Shown piece after piece: positions 22,018 through 32,139 of a stretch of DNA of 64,000 nucleotides (position 1 is the first letter of the stretch; every line of letters begins with the position of its first letter). The stretch spans positions 321,998 through 385,997 of the forward strand of contig BDDD01000088.1 in NCBI GenBank assembly GCA_001972305.1, in the 5' to 3' direction. The position numbers were made by a program, and so were the translations under genes. A model generated the notes under the pieces. The model saw only the letters and a program-made list of their open reading frames with translations, was not told where the DNA came from and did no database searches. The DNA is from Cephalotus follicularis. Its lineage: Eukaryota; Streptophyta; Magnoliopsida; Oxalidales; Cephalotaceae.

Positions 22018-22118
22018 GTTTATAAAACCTGATTCCCGCGCCACCAATCGACTGAGCTATTTTGTCTAGTCGGCTGGAAGTTTAGGCAGTTGACTGGACA
22101 ATGAGTCCAGTCGGTTGG
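22018..22118 (-). promoter_or_regulatory. Candidate internal promoter of the SIRE-1 env-like ORF
   Basis: On minus, four motifs of the LTR type lie at 22107-22118 (CAGTCGGTTGG reading), 22086-22097, 22066-22077 and 22046-22056. A TATAAA at 22019-22024 follows, then a CT-rich leader (21960-22012), then the ORF start at 21928. The order motif array, TATA, CT-rich leader, ATG repeats the arrangement in the LTR. There is no expression evidence. Confidence 0.55.
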
Positions 22119-22335
22119 TTTTTGCAGAACATGGAAAATGTCAAAATTTGCCTATCCCTTTGATTCGCAACCCTTTAGTCAGCTATTATAGACTAATAGT
22201 GACTTAGGTACATGAGCAATTTGATGTAATTGAGTTAAAAACTCAATGTTGAATGCATGACAACTTTGAAAAGCATTTTTCACACCAATACACACAATTA
22301 TTAGCTAAACATTAAAAATGTGCATATAATGAGAT

Positions 22336-24232
22336 TTAGGAGGGATTTTGCATACCTAGCTCCCTTCGCAAAGTGTAGAACCTCTCATTGTCCAAAGGCT
22401 CGGTAAAGATATTTGCAACTTGATTCAAAGTGTCAATATATTCAAGAAAAATATCACATTTTTCAACATGATCTCTAAGGAAGTGATGTCTAATTTCAAT
22501 GTGTTTTGACTTAGAGTGTTGAACAGGATTCTTACTCAAATTAATTGCACTAGTATTATCACATTTTATGCACACATTGTCAATGCGAATACCAAAATCA
22601 TGAAGTTGTTGCTTTAACCACAATGCTTGTGCACAACAACTACCCGCCGCTACATATTCGACTTCGGTGGTGGAAAGAGCAACACTATTTTGTTTCTTAG
22701 AAAACCATGACACTAAAGAATTGCCAAGAAATTGGCAAGTGCCACTAGTGTTCTTTCTATCAAGTTTACAACCACCATAATCGGCATCAGAAAAAACATG
22801 CAAGTTAAACAAAGAATCATTTGAATAAAATAAACCAAGTAAGGGGGTATATGTAAGATATCTAAAGATTCGCTTAACCGCAATTAAGTTAGTTTCTTTA
22901 GGTGAATATTGAAACCTAGCACAAAGACACACACTAAACATAATATCCGGTCTACTAGCGGTAAGATAAAGGAGAGATCCTATCATCTTTCTATAGAGTT
23001 TTTGATCTACCTCTTTACCATTCTCATCTTTGTCGAGTTTGGTAGTGGTGCTCATCGGAGTCTTGCAAGGCTTTGAGTTCTCCATTCCAAATCGTTTGAG
23101 TAGATCTTTTGTGTATTTGGATTGGTTGATGAAGGTGCCTTCATTTCCTTGAGCGATTTGAAATCCAAGGAAGTACTTGAGTTCACCCATCATACTCATC
23201 TCGAATTCACCTTGCATAATGTTAGCAAACTCAACACAAAGAGAATCATTAGTATAGAACCGAAAATGATATCATCAACATAAAGTTGTACAATTAAAAT
23301 GTCATTAAGCTTGGTTTTTACAAAAAGAGTTTTGTCAACTAAACCTCTTTTAAAATAATTTTCCAAGAGAAATTTAGAAAGCCTTTCATACCAAGCTTTT
23401 GGTGCTTGCTTTAAACCATAAAGTGCTTTTGACAATTTAAAAACATGATCGGAAAAGTGTACATTTTCAAAACCCGGAGGTTGTTCAACATAAACTTCCT
23501 CATTTATAACGCCATTTAAAAATGCACTTTTGACATCCATTTGATGCAATTTAAAACCTTTAAAACATGCAAAGGCCATTAACAATCTAATAGTTTCTAA
23601 TCTAGCTACACGGCAAAGGTTTTATCATAGTCAATGCCTTCTTCTTGACTATAACCTTGTGCAACTAATCTAGCTTTATTCCTAATAAACAACCCATTTT
23701 CATCCATTTTGTTATAAAAAATCCATTTTGTTCTAATGGTGGATTGATTTTTAGGCCAAGGAACTAAGGACAAAACATTACTCTTGTCATATTGGTTTAG
23801 TTCCTCTTGCATGGACACAATCCAAAAATCATCAAAAACATTTTTGGGTTCGATATTTGAAATATAAGCTACATTATCACAATACTCCCTAAGAGAGGAA
23901 CGAGTTCTTACCCCTTCGGTAGGATTACCGATTACCTCGTTGTCTTTGACATACTCTCTTTCTCTTCTTGCTACGGGCTCCTTGGTGACTTGAATTTGTT
24001 GGAGTTCTTCTTCATGTGTACCTTCTTCTTCAATCTTGTCAACTTCAACATCATCTTTGGAGATGTACAAGCCTTCCATTTGGTCCAAGATACCTACATC
24101 ATCAACAACATCTCCCTTTCTCGAAGCACTATTAGACTCTTCAAATAATACATGAATAGATTATTCAATAATTAAAGTCCTCTTATTGAATACTTTATAG
24201 GCTTTAGAATTTAAAGAGAAACCTAAAAATAT
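22336..24232 (-). pseudogene. SIRE-1 reverse transcriptase and RNase H
   Basis: Copia RT begins near 23810 (VPWPKN..TIRTKWIFYNKMDENG), then ARLVAQGYSQEEGIDYD, DVKSAFLNG, QPPGFE and QLYVDDIIFGS with an intact YVDD. RNase H follows with FSDADYGGCKLDRKNTSG, SWFSKKQNSVALSTTEVEY and KCDNTSAI, all acidic positions kept, ending near NIFTEPLDNERF. Frameshifts lie at about 23586-23606 and 23196-23217, and stops occur in the integrase-RT linker (24118, 24161, 24233). The catalytic residues survive but the frame does not. Confidence 0.93.
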
Positions 24233-25407
24233 TCATTCATCACTCTTGGCATCGAATTTACCAAGATTATCTTTCCCATTGTTTAAAATAAAAACCTTGC
24301 AACCAAAAGGTCTCAAATGACTAACATTTGTTTTTCTATCATTGAAAAGCTCATATGGGGTTTTCTTTAAAATAGACCGAATCATTACCCTATTTATTAT
24401 ATAGTAAGCGGTGTTCACGGCTTCGGCCCAAAGATATTTAGGCAAATTATTTTCACAAAGTATGGTTCTCCCAATTTCTTCTAGAGTTCTATTCCTCATT
24501 TCAACAACATCATTTTGTTGAGGAGTTCTAGGAGCCGAGAAGTTATGGTGAATACCAAGTTCATCATAAAAACTTTCAAAACCAAGGTTTTCAAATTCTT
24601 TTCCATGATCACTACATATGCTTCCAATAGATAGACTCTTTTCATTTTGAGTACGTCTACCAAATTTAATGATGGAATCTAAAGCATCACTCTTTAGTAA
24701 ATCTAGAGTAATCATCTACTATAACTAGGCCATATTGTTTACCACCAATGCTTAGAGTTCTAGTTGGTCCAAACAAGTCAATGTGCAAAAGTTGTAAAAT
24801 CCTAGTAGTTGAAACAACATTTTTGGCTTTAAAAGAAGTTCTAGTTTGTTTGCCTTGTGCACAAGCATCACAAAGTTTGTCATTTTCAAATTTTATTTTA
24901 GGCAAACCAATGACTAAATCTTTTCTAGAAAGTTTAGCAAGAACATCCATGCTAGCATGACCCAAACGTCTATGCCAAAGCCATTTATCATTTGTGTTAG
25001 CATTAAAACAAACATTTTTGGAAAACATTTCTTTTAAACACAACATACACATTTCCTTGTCTATGACCAACAAACTTTACATCATTGGTGCTAGTGTCAA
25101 TAATGTGACAAAGTGAGGATTCAAAATTAAATTTATATCCCTTATCACACAATTGACTAACACTATGCCAATTATGCTTAAAGCCTACAACATAAGAGAC
25201 ATTTTCAATTAAGATATTGAATTCGTTACCTATCGAGCCAATACCAACAATCTTGGCTTTGTTGTTGTCTCCAAAGGTGACCTTTCCTCCACCAACTTCT
25301 TTAAGATCAAAGAAGAGGCTTTTGTCACCCGTCATGTGCTTTGAGCAACCGCTATCCATGTACCATGGTTCTTCCTCCTTGTGGTTTGCTCGCAAACATC
25401 TTTCCAC
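24233..25407 (-). pseudogene. SIRE-1 protease and integrase
   Basis: Protease has active site WYMDSGCSKHMTGD near 25330-25372. The pre-integrase zinc region reads WLWHRRLGHASMDVLAKL...CDACAQGKQ. Integrase core: HIDLFGPTRT and IVDDYSRFT, then after a frameshift near 24700 CSDHGKEF and, 35 or so residues on, VVEMRNRTLEE, so the DDE residues are present. The frame ends at TGA 24233-24235. Protease is also out of frame with gag (shift between 25352 and 25407). Confidence 0.93.
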
Positions 25408-26962
25408 CTACAAAAATGTTAAACGATTTTGATCTTGGTACCCATTGTTTATTGGGTCCATTAAAGTTACATTTTTGTTTTATAGTTCCTTTAGGAACCC
25501 ATACTTGTCTTAAAGTAGAAGTGTGATGATGTGTGGAAGGTCTAGCATGACAATGGACATGGAATTGAGAATGAGCAATCCTTTTAAAACATTTGCTAAG
25601 TACATGTCTTACCTTGTGACAATATGTGCACGTGGGTCTTATTTTAGCATTCTTCAATTTTGTTTTAACTTCTAAAGGAGCATAACCTATACTGGTTTTA
25701 TCAAGGTAAGGTCTTTGACTAGCAAGCATTTCCTCTAATTTCTTGCTACCTAATGTGAATTTACTAAAGGATTTCTCTAGGTTCACATTCTTTTCTTTAA
25801 GAGATTCCACTTCATTTTCTAGATCAATGTTATTATACGAAGTAGGTTTAACTACACAATCAACCTTTTTAGTAACTTCATGTTCCAAAATGCTAATATC
25901 ACTTTTCAAATGCTCATTTTCAATAACTAGCAAGTCCTTTTCATTTTCAATGCTAACCACATTTTTCTTAAGTGATGATTATTGAGAGCATTTCTTTTTA
26001 AATTCTATAAGCAATTCATCAAAAGCAATTTGTAATTCACCAAAGGTATAGGAATCGTCTACCTCATTATCGCTTTCCTCGTTGTCACTCGATGCCATGA
26101 AGCAAAGGTTGGAAACTTGCTCGGTGACTTCATCATCGGAAGAGTCATCATCACTTAAGTGCCATACTTTGAGAGCTTTCTTCTTGAAGAGCTTCTTCTT
26201 CTTCAATTGAGGACAATGCACCTTGATGTGTCCCGGTTTGTTGCACTCATAGCAAGTAGTAGGATCCATCTTGCTTCCTTCTCCCTTGTTGGGGTTTTTC
26301 TTTTGAAAACGTCTAGCTTTATTCATCTTTGCGAATTTTGTGAATCGTTTCGCAAAGAGAACGTAGTCTTCTTCTTCTAGCTCCTCATCACTCGAGATTT
26401 GTTCTTTGTGAGTGCTTTTGAGGGTAATATCTTTCCTCCTTTCTTCTTGAGGCTTTTTCTCCACAAGGTTGGTGGATTTCTTGTTCAATTTCACCTCATG
26501 ATTCATGAGGGAGCCAAGTAGTTCTTCGATCTCCATAACCTTTAGGTCCTTCGACTCTTCAATTGTCGTGCCCTTTGGTTCCCACTCATCGTTAAGGCAC
26601 CCGAGCAATTTCCTAACGAGTTCATCTTTTCCAAAAACCTTGCCAAGTCCAAGAAGAGCACTAGTGATATCAAGCAAACGATTATATAAATTTTTGATAG
26701 ATTCGTTTGGTTGCATTTTAAATAACTCATAGTCTCTATTCAACAAGGCAAGTTTGGCATTTTTAACTTGCTCGACACCCTCATGGGTGAGGATGAGCAA
26801 TTTCCACATTTCATGTGTAGAGGTGCATCTCCTAACAAGATTATATTCGACCTTATCTAAAGACACAAGCAAAATATTTAGGGCCTTGTTATCTATGGTC
26901 AATTTTTTGAAGTCATCATCATCCCATTCATCTTTCGTTTTAGCAACATTTTTCAACTTCAA
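25352..26962 (-). pseudogene. SIRE-1 gag, N-terminus deleted
   Basis: Starts abruptly with DEWDDDDFKKLTIDNKALNI, a copia gag (UBN2-type) core; the first part and the start codon are lost at the LTR-gag deletion junction. Later come KNAKLALLNRDYELFKMQPNESI and a CCHC knuckle (CYECNKPGHIKVHC) near 26220-26262, a serine/acidic stretch, then a coiled coil (ENEHLKSDISILEHEV) after a single TAA at 25979-25981. A second cysteine motif (CTYCHKVRHVLSKC) lies near 25590-25630. The size and coiled coil match SIRE gag. Confidence 0.9.
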
Positions 26963-27719
26963 TGCTTGAAGTACTTTGGAAAATGCTCCAATTTAGCTTA
27001 TAAACATGTGCTCCAACGGATCTATTTTTGAATGTCTGGCATAATCCAGTCGGCTGGATTTCCTGGGTAGTCATCTGGAGTTGATGGCGCGTATTTTAAA
27101 TGTAGCCGTTGGTGAAAGCAGTCTGCTGCTTCCTCTGGACAGTCGGCTGTTTTTCCTGGACAGTCGGCTGATGCTCTGTTTCAGTCGGCTGGTTGAGGTG
27201 GATTGAACTTCCAAAAAGCTACTGCCATTTTTGCACATTTCATTGACAGTCGGTTGGAGATGTTGACAGTAGGCTGGTAAGCCTTGACAGTCGGCTGGTG
27301 TCCTGCTTCAGTCGGCTGGTTGAGGTGGTATGGAGTTCAAAAACCTACTACCATTTTGACACCAATAGATAGTCGACTGGACCTCCTTGGCAGTTGGCTA
27401 GTTTGTCCTGGCAGTCGGCTGCTCCCTTGATTCAGTCGGCTGGTGTGGAGTGTACTTGCAGTTGCTGGGATTCCTTCAAAAACCACTCGGCTGTTTAATC
27501 CAAACAGTCGGCTACTCAACCCAAATAGTCAGCTGTCCAACCTGGGCAGTCGGCTGTTTTTGCCTGTATCTGCAGAAATAACCTTTACACAACTTTGGAC
27601 ATTAAATCAAGTGAGTATATGAATTGATAGTTCAGAGAATTATGCATCAATTATTACATGTTTGTTAATCATCGAAATAACACATGTTAAGACAATTAAC
27701 GGGGTGGCAAAGGCCAACA
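26948..27719 (-). repeat. SIRE-1 5' LTR, inner end deleted (772 bp)
   Basis: Matches 19531-20283, with the CAGTCGGCTG array at 27045-27560. It lacks the 85 bp that should face the primer site; gag follows directly, so LTR end, primer site and gag start were lost in one deletion. Confidence 0.9.
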
Positions 27720-28541
27720 CAAATATTAACAAAGTGCTAAGCTCCTTCTCCCCAGGCTTTTTTCACTCTTGTTGCATTGCATGCTATGTCTGAGTTCTTC
27801 CCAGGCGTTTACAATTTCATTAGGAAATCGAATTTAGTCTAACTTATAGACTTTATAGTATGGCCTTACAATTTTTGGGCCTTATTACCCAAGCTTCGTA
27901 GTCCCCTTAGGACACCTTATTTCAAAGGCGCTTAGGCAAAAAGTCTTAGTCTTTACGATTTCTGGTGTGTTCGTAGACCAAGTTTTAGGTCTGCTCGGGC
28001 AAGTTCTCATGGGTTTGCCAAGCAAGGTCTCGTCTGGTCCGTTATAGTTTAGACCAGGTCGCCTGAGCTTGCAGTCCACGTAGGGACACTTGTTTCAAAG
28101 TGCTCAGTCCAACGAACTTGATCGTTGCGAGTTCTTATGGATTCACCTCTCAAGACAGGATTTTAGGTCTGGTCAGGCAAGGAAATGCTGACCAGTGCTT
28201 GCTCCCTTGGGAGTCTTGTTGCTTACTTAGAAGTCTTTTGTGTGTATAGTTTTAGGTGCTCCTCGGGGGAGTCTTTGACTTCTCCCTTGGAGGAGGCTTT
28301 GGGTGCTCCTGTGGAGGAGGCTTTGGGTGCTCCCCTGGGGGAGTCTTTGTTGAGTTGAGACACTCTTATATTGAGGCTTCTTAGTTGAGGTAGTTGATCA
28401 GCGGTTGTTCAGAGGTTTAAGGACATGAACATTGGGCCTCCGATCCCTTGCAAACTTGGAACTATGATCTTTGCACACATGTTTTGAAGAAAAATTCAAC
28501 TTTATTGGCATTTCGAATTTTGTACAGCTTACAAAGAATCA
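27720..28541. other. TAT-2 spacer between the antisense ORF and integrase
   Basis: Begins with the right copy of the 15-bp repeat. It holds a short irregular repeat at 28255-28350 (GGTGCTCC..GGGGGAG units) and phrases such as GGTCTGGTCAGGCAAG. No ORF of note. It is part of the long 3' non-coding region of the Tat element. Confidence 0.7.
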
Positions 28542-28698
28542 TTAATAGTACTTCCTCAGGTGTCCGGCATTCCAAGCTCTGGGAATCTCCTTGCCCCCCA
28601 GAGTTTCAAGTTTGAATGTTCCTGGGCGGAGCACTCTCTTCACCTTGTATGGCCCTTCCCAGGTAGGGCAATTCGTTACACCTTACAACTTTGGTGAT
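28542..28698 (-). pseudogene. TAT-2 integrase C-terminus
   Basis: On minus the frame reads PTWEGPYKVKRVLRPGTFKL, then RAWNAGHLRKYY and stop at 28542-28544, the typical end of a Tat integrase. Between it and the N-terminal half (35995 onward) roughly 200 codons of catalytic core are missing, beyond what the SIRE-2 insertion explains. Confidence 0.85.
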
Positions 28699-28976
28699 TG
28701 AACTCAATCACAAGACCTTGACCTCAAGACCTTAGAGGATTCACCTCTTTTTCAAGTGTTTGTAAATATGTTTACAAAATAACCTCTCAATAGGCTTGAT
28801 CTAGCTTATAATACAGAACACAATTGGAATCACAAGGAAGAACTCAAAGGATAGAGCTATGAAGCATTTTGAGAACACTTTAGAGAACTTGAGCTTTGTA
28901 GAATGAGATTTACTAGAATGCTTGAATTCTTTGTTTCTTGATTATTGTCTCTCTTTTTTGAAGGTTTTGGATCTTC

Positions 28977-28986
28977 CTTTATATAG
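28977..28986 (-). promoter_or_regulatory. SIRE-2 LTR TATA box
   Basis: CTATATAAAG on minus, located after the TCGA-palindrome array in element orientation. Confidence 0.75.
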
Positions 28987-29084
28987 ACAAAAAAGTCTTT
29001 GCAGCCGTTGCATAAATCATGGAGATTTAAGATATAAAAATGATGTGTTGATGCAACTCTGTTTTTATGCCTGCTGAGAAAAAG

Positions 29085-29680
29085 ACGTTGATGTCTTTTG
29101 AAAGGAGTCGATGTCTTTGTAGGTTACTAGCCGTTGCAAGTGGGTTAACTAGCCGTTCCTTAATTCTCGGGTCAAACAATTTGAAAAGACGTCGATGTCT
29201 TTCATAGGCATCAATGTCTTTTCTGGGAATGTATCCAAGCATTTGAGGTTATGAGCATCGCATCGATGTCTTCTTGAAGGATCGATGTCTTTTCTGGATT
29301 TTGCAGTTGAGTCTTCAAACACATCGATGTCGAAGGAAAGGGATCGATGTCTTTTGTTGGACGTTGTCTTCACATACAAGGATCGATGTCTTTATTCAAA
29401 ATCGACCTGTAACTTTTGTGCATTAAAGACGTCGATGTCTTCTTGAAAAGGGATCGATGTCTTTCTTCAAAGATGGCCTGTAACTTTGGTAGCTCAAAGA
29501 CGTCGATGTCTTCTTCAAAAGGGATCGATGTCTTTCTTCAAAAGTGGCCTGCAACTTTTGTAGCTCAAAGACGTCGATGTCTTCTTCAAAAGGGATCGAT
29601 GTCTTTCTTCAAAAGAGGCCTGTAACTTTGGTAGCTCAAAGACGTCGATGTCTTCATGAAAAGGGATCGATGTCTTTTCT
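29085..29680. repeat. TCGATGTC motif array with 71-bp tandem repeats in the SIRE-2 3' LTR
   Basis: More than fifteen TCGA-centred motifs. From 29354 on they form a 71-bp tandem repeat, with AAAGACGTCGATGTCTTC starting at 29425, 29496, 29567 and 29638. Each unit holds two motifs, one as AAAGACGTCGATGTCTT and one as GGGATCGATGTCTTT. The array lies just upstream of the LTR TATA box. Confidence 0.93.
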
Positions 29681-29794
29681 TTACAACTGTCTTTTGCCTT
29701 TTGTGAATCTTTCTAACATCTTGCACATTAAGTGAACTTTGTTAAATGCAAATATGTTATCATCAAAACTAGGATTGAGACTAAAATGTCAACA

Positions 29795-29815
29795 ATCTCC
29801 CCCTTTTTGATGATG
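29795..29815 (-). promoter_or_regulatory. SIRE-2 polypurine tract
   Basis: On minus, ATCAAAAAGGGGGAGAT abuts the 3' LTR. A second copy-like purine run lies at about 29972-29986 on minus. Confidence 0.85.
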
Positions 29816-30291
29816 ACCAAAATTTGCTCATAAAAAGCATAATCATAGAACATATGCAATATCAATTGAGCTATTTCCCATAATAAGCATAATGAAGCAA
29901 TATCCAATATAGCTATCTCCTCTTCTTGAAAGGTTCATAAAAGAAAGTTCTATTGAATGCTATTGAGCTCTATCTCCCCCTTTTTTGGATAGCATCAAAA
30001 AGATAGATGTAATTAGCTCCCCCTTAATAAGAGCGAGGGTAAAAAAAATTTCAATAACATCAATATCATTATAATATGATTACTAACATCTCAGTATCAA
30101 GAATCAGCAATATCTAACACCATAATATCAACATTATAAAACACACTATTATGATGTATAACAGAAAACATTTCATTAACAAACACTTGTCTTATAACAC
30201 AATAGAAGTTCAAAAATTACATAAGCAACTTGTTTGATTACAACAAAGACTTGTTAAAGCTATAATAGCAAAAAAAAATAGCAATCAAGAA
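29816..30291. other. SIRE-2 3' untranslated region
   Basis: AT-rich, with no coding signal on either strand apart from extra polypurine-like runs near 29972 and 30018 (minus). Confidence 0.6.
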
Positions 30292-31622
30292 TCAGCATTC
30301 AGGAGGAGGATCAGAATCATGAGAAGATTCATCGCCTGAGGTATCTTCGCGTATGTCGATTGTCTTGGATGCAGCAAGCTTTCGTTCCAAGCGCTTGAGA
30401 CGTCTTTTGCTGACATGTAAGTCATAGTAGATTGTGTCTTCTATCGTCTCAAAGTCGGATCGAATAGTCATGTGATCCTTTTCCAAATTTCGAGGCGCGA
30501 ATTTACTTGCTGAAATTTTCCTTCAATTGATGCTTCCATCGAGTCAAACCTAGTATTCAATGCATCAAATCGAGCGCTCATGAATTCCATCATCCGATCA
30601 TACTCACTGGTAGAAGAAGAGCCATGAGTTTAAGCAGGTGGTGCTTCTTGTGCTTCCCAAGGAGGGATCTCTTCATGTTCTTCTCTCTCAATTTTCTGGC
30701 CTTGATCACTTTGAGGACAGTAAGTCCAATTGCCATCTTGTTTCTTCCAGCCCATGCGGTTCAAAGTGCTTTTGTTGTAGGTATCTTCCTTCTTCCGCTT
30801 AGTTCCAATCTCCACTTCAAGAAGTACATCATGGTATAGGAAGATTTTGGTTAAGATGTAACCAAAAGGAATGACGGATTTCTTCTGTGAAAAGGCACGC
30901 ACCATCGTGTGGAGCATAAGCAGTGGATAACAAAACTCGATTTTTGAAATGATGCACCACATTAGGAATGCTTGCATCCTAGTGAGTTTTGCATAACCAC
31001 CACCAGTAGGAAGAAATTGATGAACAATGAGGTGATGTAGAAGACGATGATCAACCGAGAGCTTGTTTGTGCAAAGGGCCATGTTGGGATGAATGTTTGG
31101 ATCATTAGGGTAGAGAATTGATAAAATGTTGTTTGGGTGAAAACCTTTGACTTCCGGCCATTTCTTGTATTCAAAGATATACAAGTCGTTGTGAGGAATA
31201 TGAAGAATTGATGCAAGAATCCTATTATTTAAAAAGATTCTTTGACCTTTGACAGTTGAAGAGAGGGCAAATTCTTCATGAGGACTAGAAACAATCCTTA
31301 AGTTCATGTAAAACTCTTTGACAAGCTTGACATAAAACATGTCCTGAATTTGAACTAAAGGAATGAGATGTAATTCTTCTAGCCAAGAAACAAAAGAAAA
31401 CTCATTGGAACAAAAGGATAAATCTATGTTCCTACCACCCATTACCCTTTTGTCAACAAATGCAACATTGCGAAGAGGAATTTCTTCTTCGGATTCGGAA
31501 TCCGATTGAAGAGCGGGATCGAGAGAAGATTCCCGAATGTTCAGCTTCCTCTTAGAGCCAATTTTCTTAGGTTGGGAAAAGCTAGGAGCCTTCTTTAAGC
31601 CAGTAGTTTTTGTTCTAGGCAT
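30292..31622 (-). pseudogene. SIRE-2 third ORF (env-like position), broken near its C-terminus
   Basis: ATG at 31620-31622 (MPRTKTTGLKK). A basic N-terminus and an acidic patch (DSESEEEIP) precede a domain with VKEFYMNLRIVSS, STVKGQRIFLNNRILASILHIP and TRMQAFLMWCIISKIEFCYPLLMLHTM, homologous in pattern to the SIRE-1 third ORF. The main frame stops at TAA near 30630; the following text (YDRMMEFMSARFDALNTRFDSM) is coiled-coil-like and, after a shift, continues to 30292 with KRRLKRLERKLAASK. Two lesions thus remove the coiled-coil tail. No signal peptide or clear membrane span seen. Function unknown. Confidence 0.85.
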
Positions 31623-31825
31623 TTTGTCGAACACTTGGAATGCACAACAAACAAGAGCAAAAACAGGAAGATAACAGGAGTTGGAAGAAGAAAAGAAGAG
31701 TTTGAGAAAGAGAGATGATAGAGTAGAAGTTGTAAGAGTGATTAGAACGATTTTTTTAAAAAAAATTAGAGGGAGAAATTTTTTTTAGAAATGTTCAAGA
31801 TGAGGGTAAGGTGAGAGTGGAGAAG

Positions 31826-32032
31826 GGAGTCGACGTTTTTATGAAGAAAATCGATGAAAGGTAAAAGACGTCGATGTGATTACAAAGGCATCGACGCTTT
31901 CTTAAAAAAATGAAAGGCATCGATCTTAAGAACAAGAAAATGATGCTTTTTAATTATCATCGATGCGTTATGAAAGAGATCGACGTGTTTCAAAGACATC
32001 GATGTCTTTGAAAAGAGATCGACGTGTTTGGT
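31826..32032 (-). promoter_or_regulatory. TCGA-palindrome array upstream of the SIRE-2 env-like ORF
   Basis: Nine TCGA-centred motifs in about 200 bp, including a perfect 20-bp palindrome at 31991-32010 built on AAAGACATCGATGTCTTT. On minus the array is followed by a TATA-like CATAAAAACG (about 31833-31842), a pyrimidine-rich leader (31640-31800) and the ATG at 31622. It is the same motif class as in this element's LTR, placed where a promoter of the third ORF would be. Confidence 0.6.
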
Positions 32033-32139
32033 CAGAAAATCAAGCAGATTAAGCTTAAAACAGAACAAGTTTAAAAGCAAGATATTCAAACCCATCTAAC
32101 GATCTATTGAAGCAGTCACAAACATAACCATCAAAAAAT

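Larger units (their letters stand above)
19447..27719 (-). mobile_element. SIRE-1: SIRE-type Ty1/copia element with env-like ORF, inserted in TAT-2
   Basis: On minus the order is truncated 5' LTR, gag, protease, integrase, RT, RNase H, env-like ORF, polypurine tract, 3' LTR. Integrase before RT marks Ty1/copia; a large gag with a coiled coil and a third ORF after RNase H fit the SIRE lineage. The 5' LTR joins gag directly: the inner LTR end, primer site, leader and gag N-terminus are deleted near 26948. Gag-pol carries several nonsense codons and shifts, but the third ORF is open. Confidence 0.93.
28699..29794 (-). repeat. SIRE-2 3' LTR (1096 bp)
   Basis: On plus it runs TGAACTCAATC...AAAATGTCAACA (minus: TGTTGACATTTTAG, a start common in SIRE LTRs). 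It is bounded by the target duplication outside and the polypurine tract inside, and its second half matches 35412-35994. Confidence 0.95.

Noticed and set aside
29354-29690. Regular repeats with spacers resembling a CRISPR array
   Set aside because: The 71-bp units repeat as a whole, including the intervening sequence; they lie inside an LTR and are copied in the other LTR. There are no cas genes and this is a plant genome.
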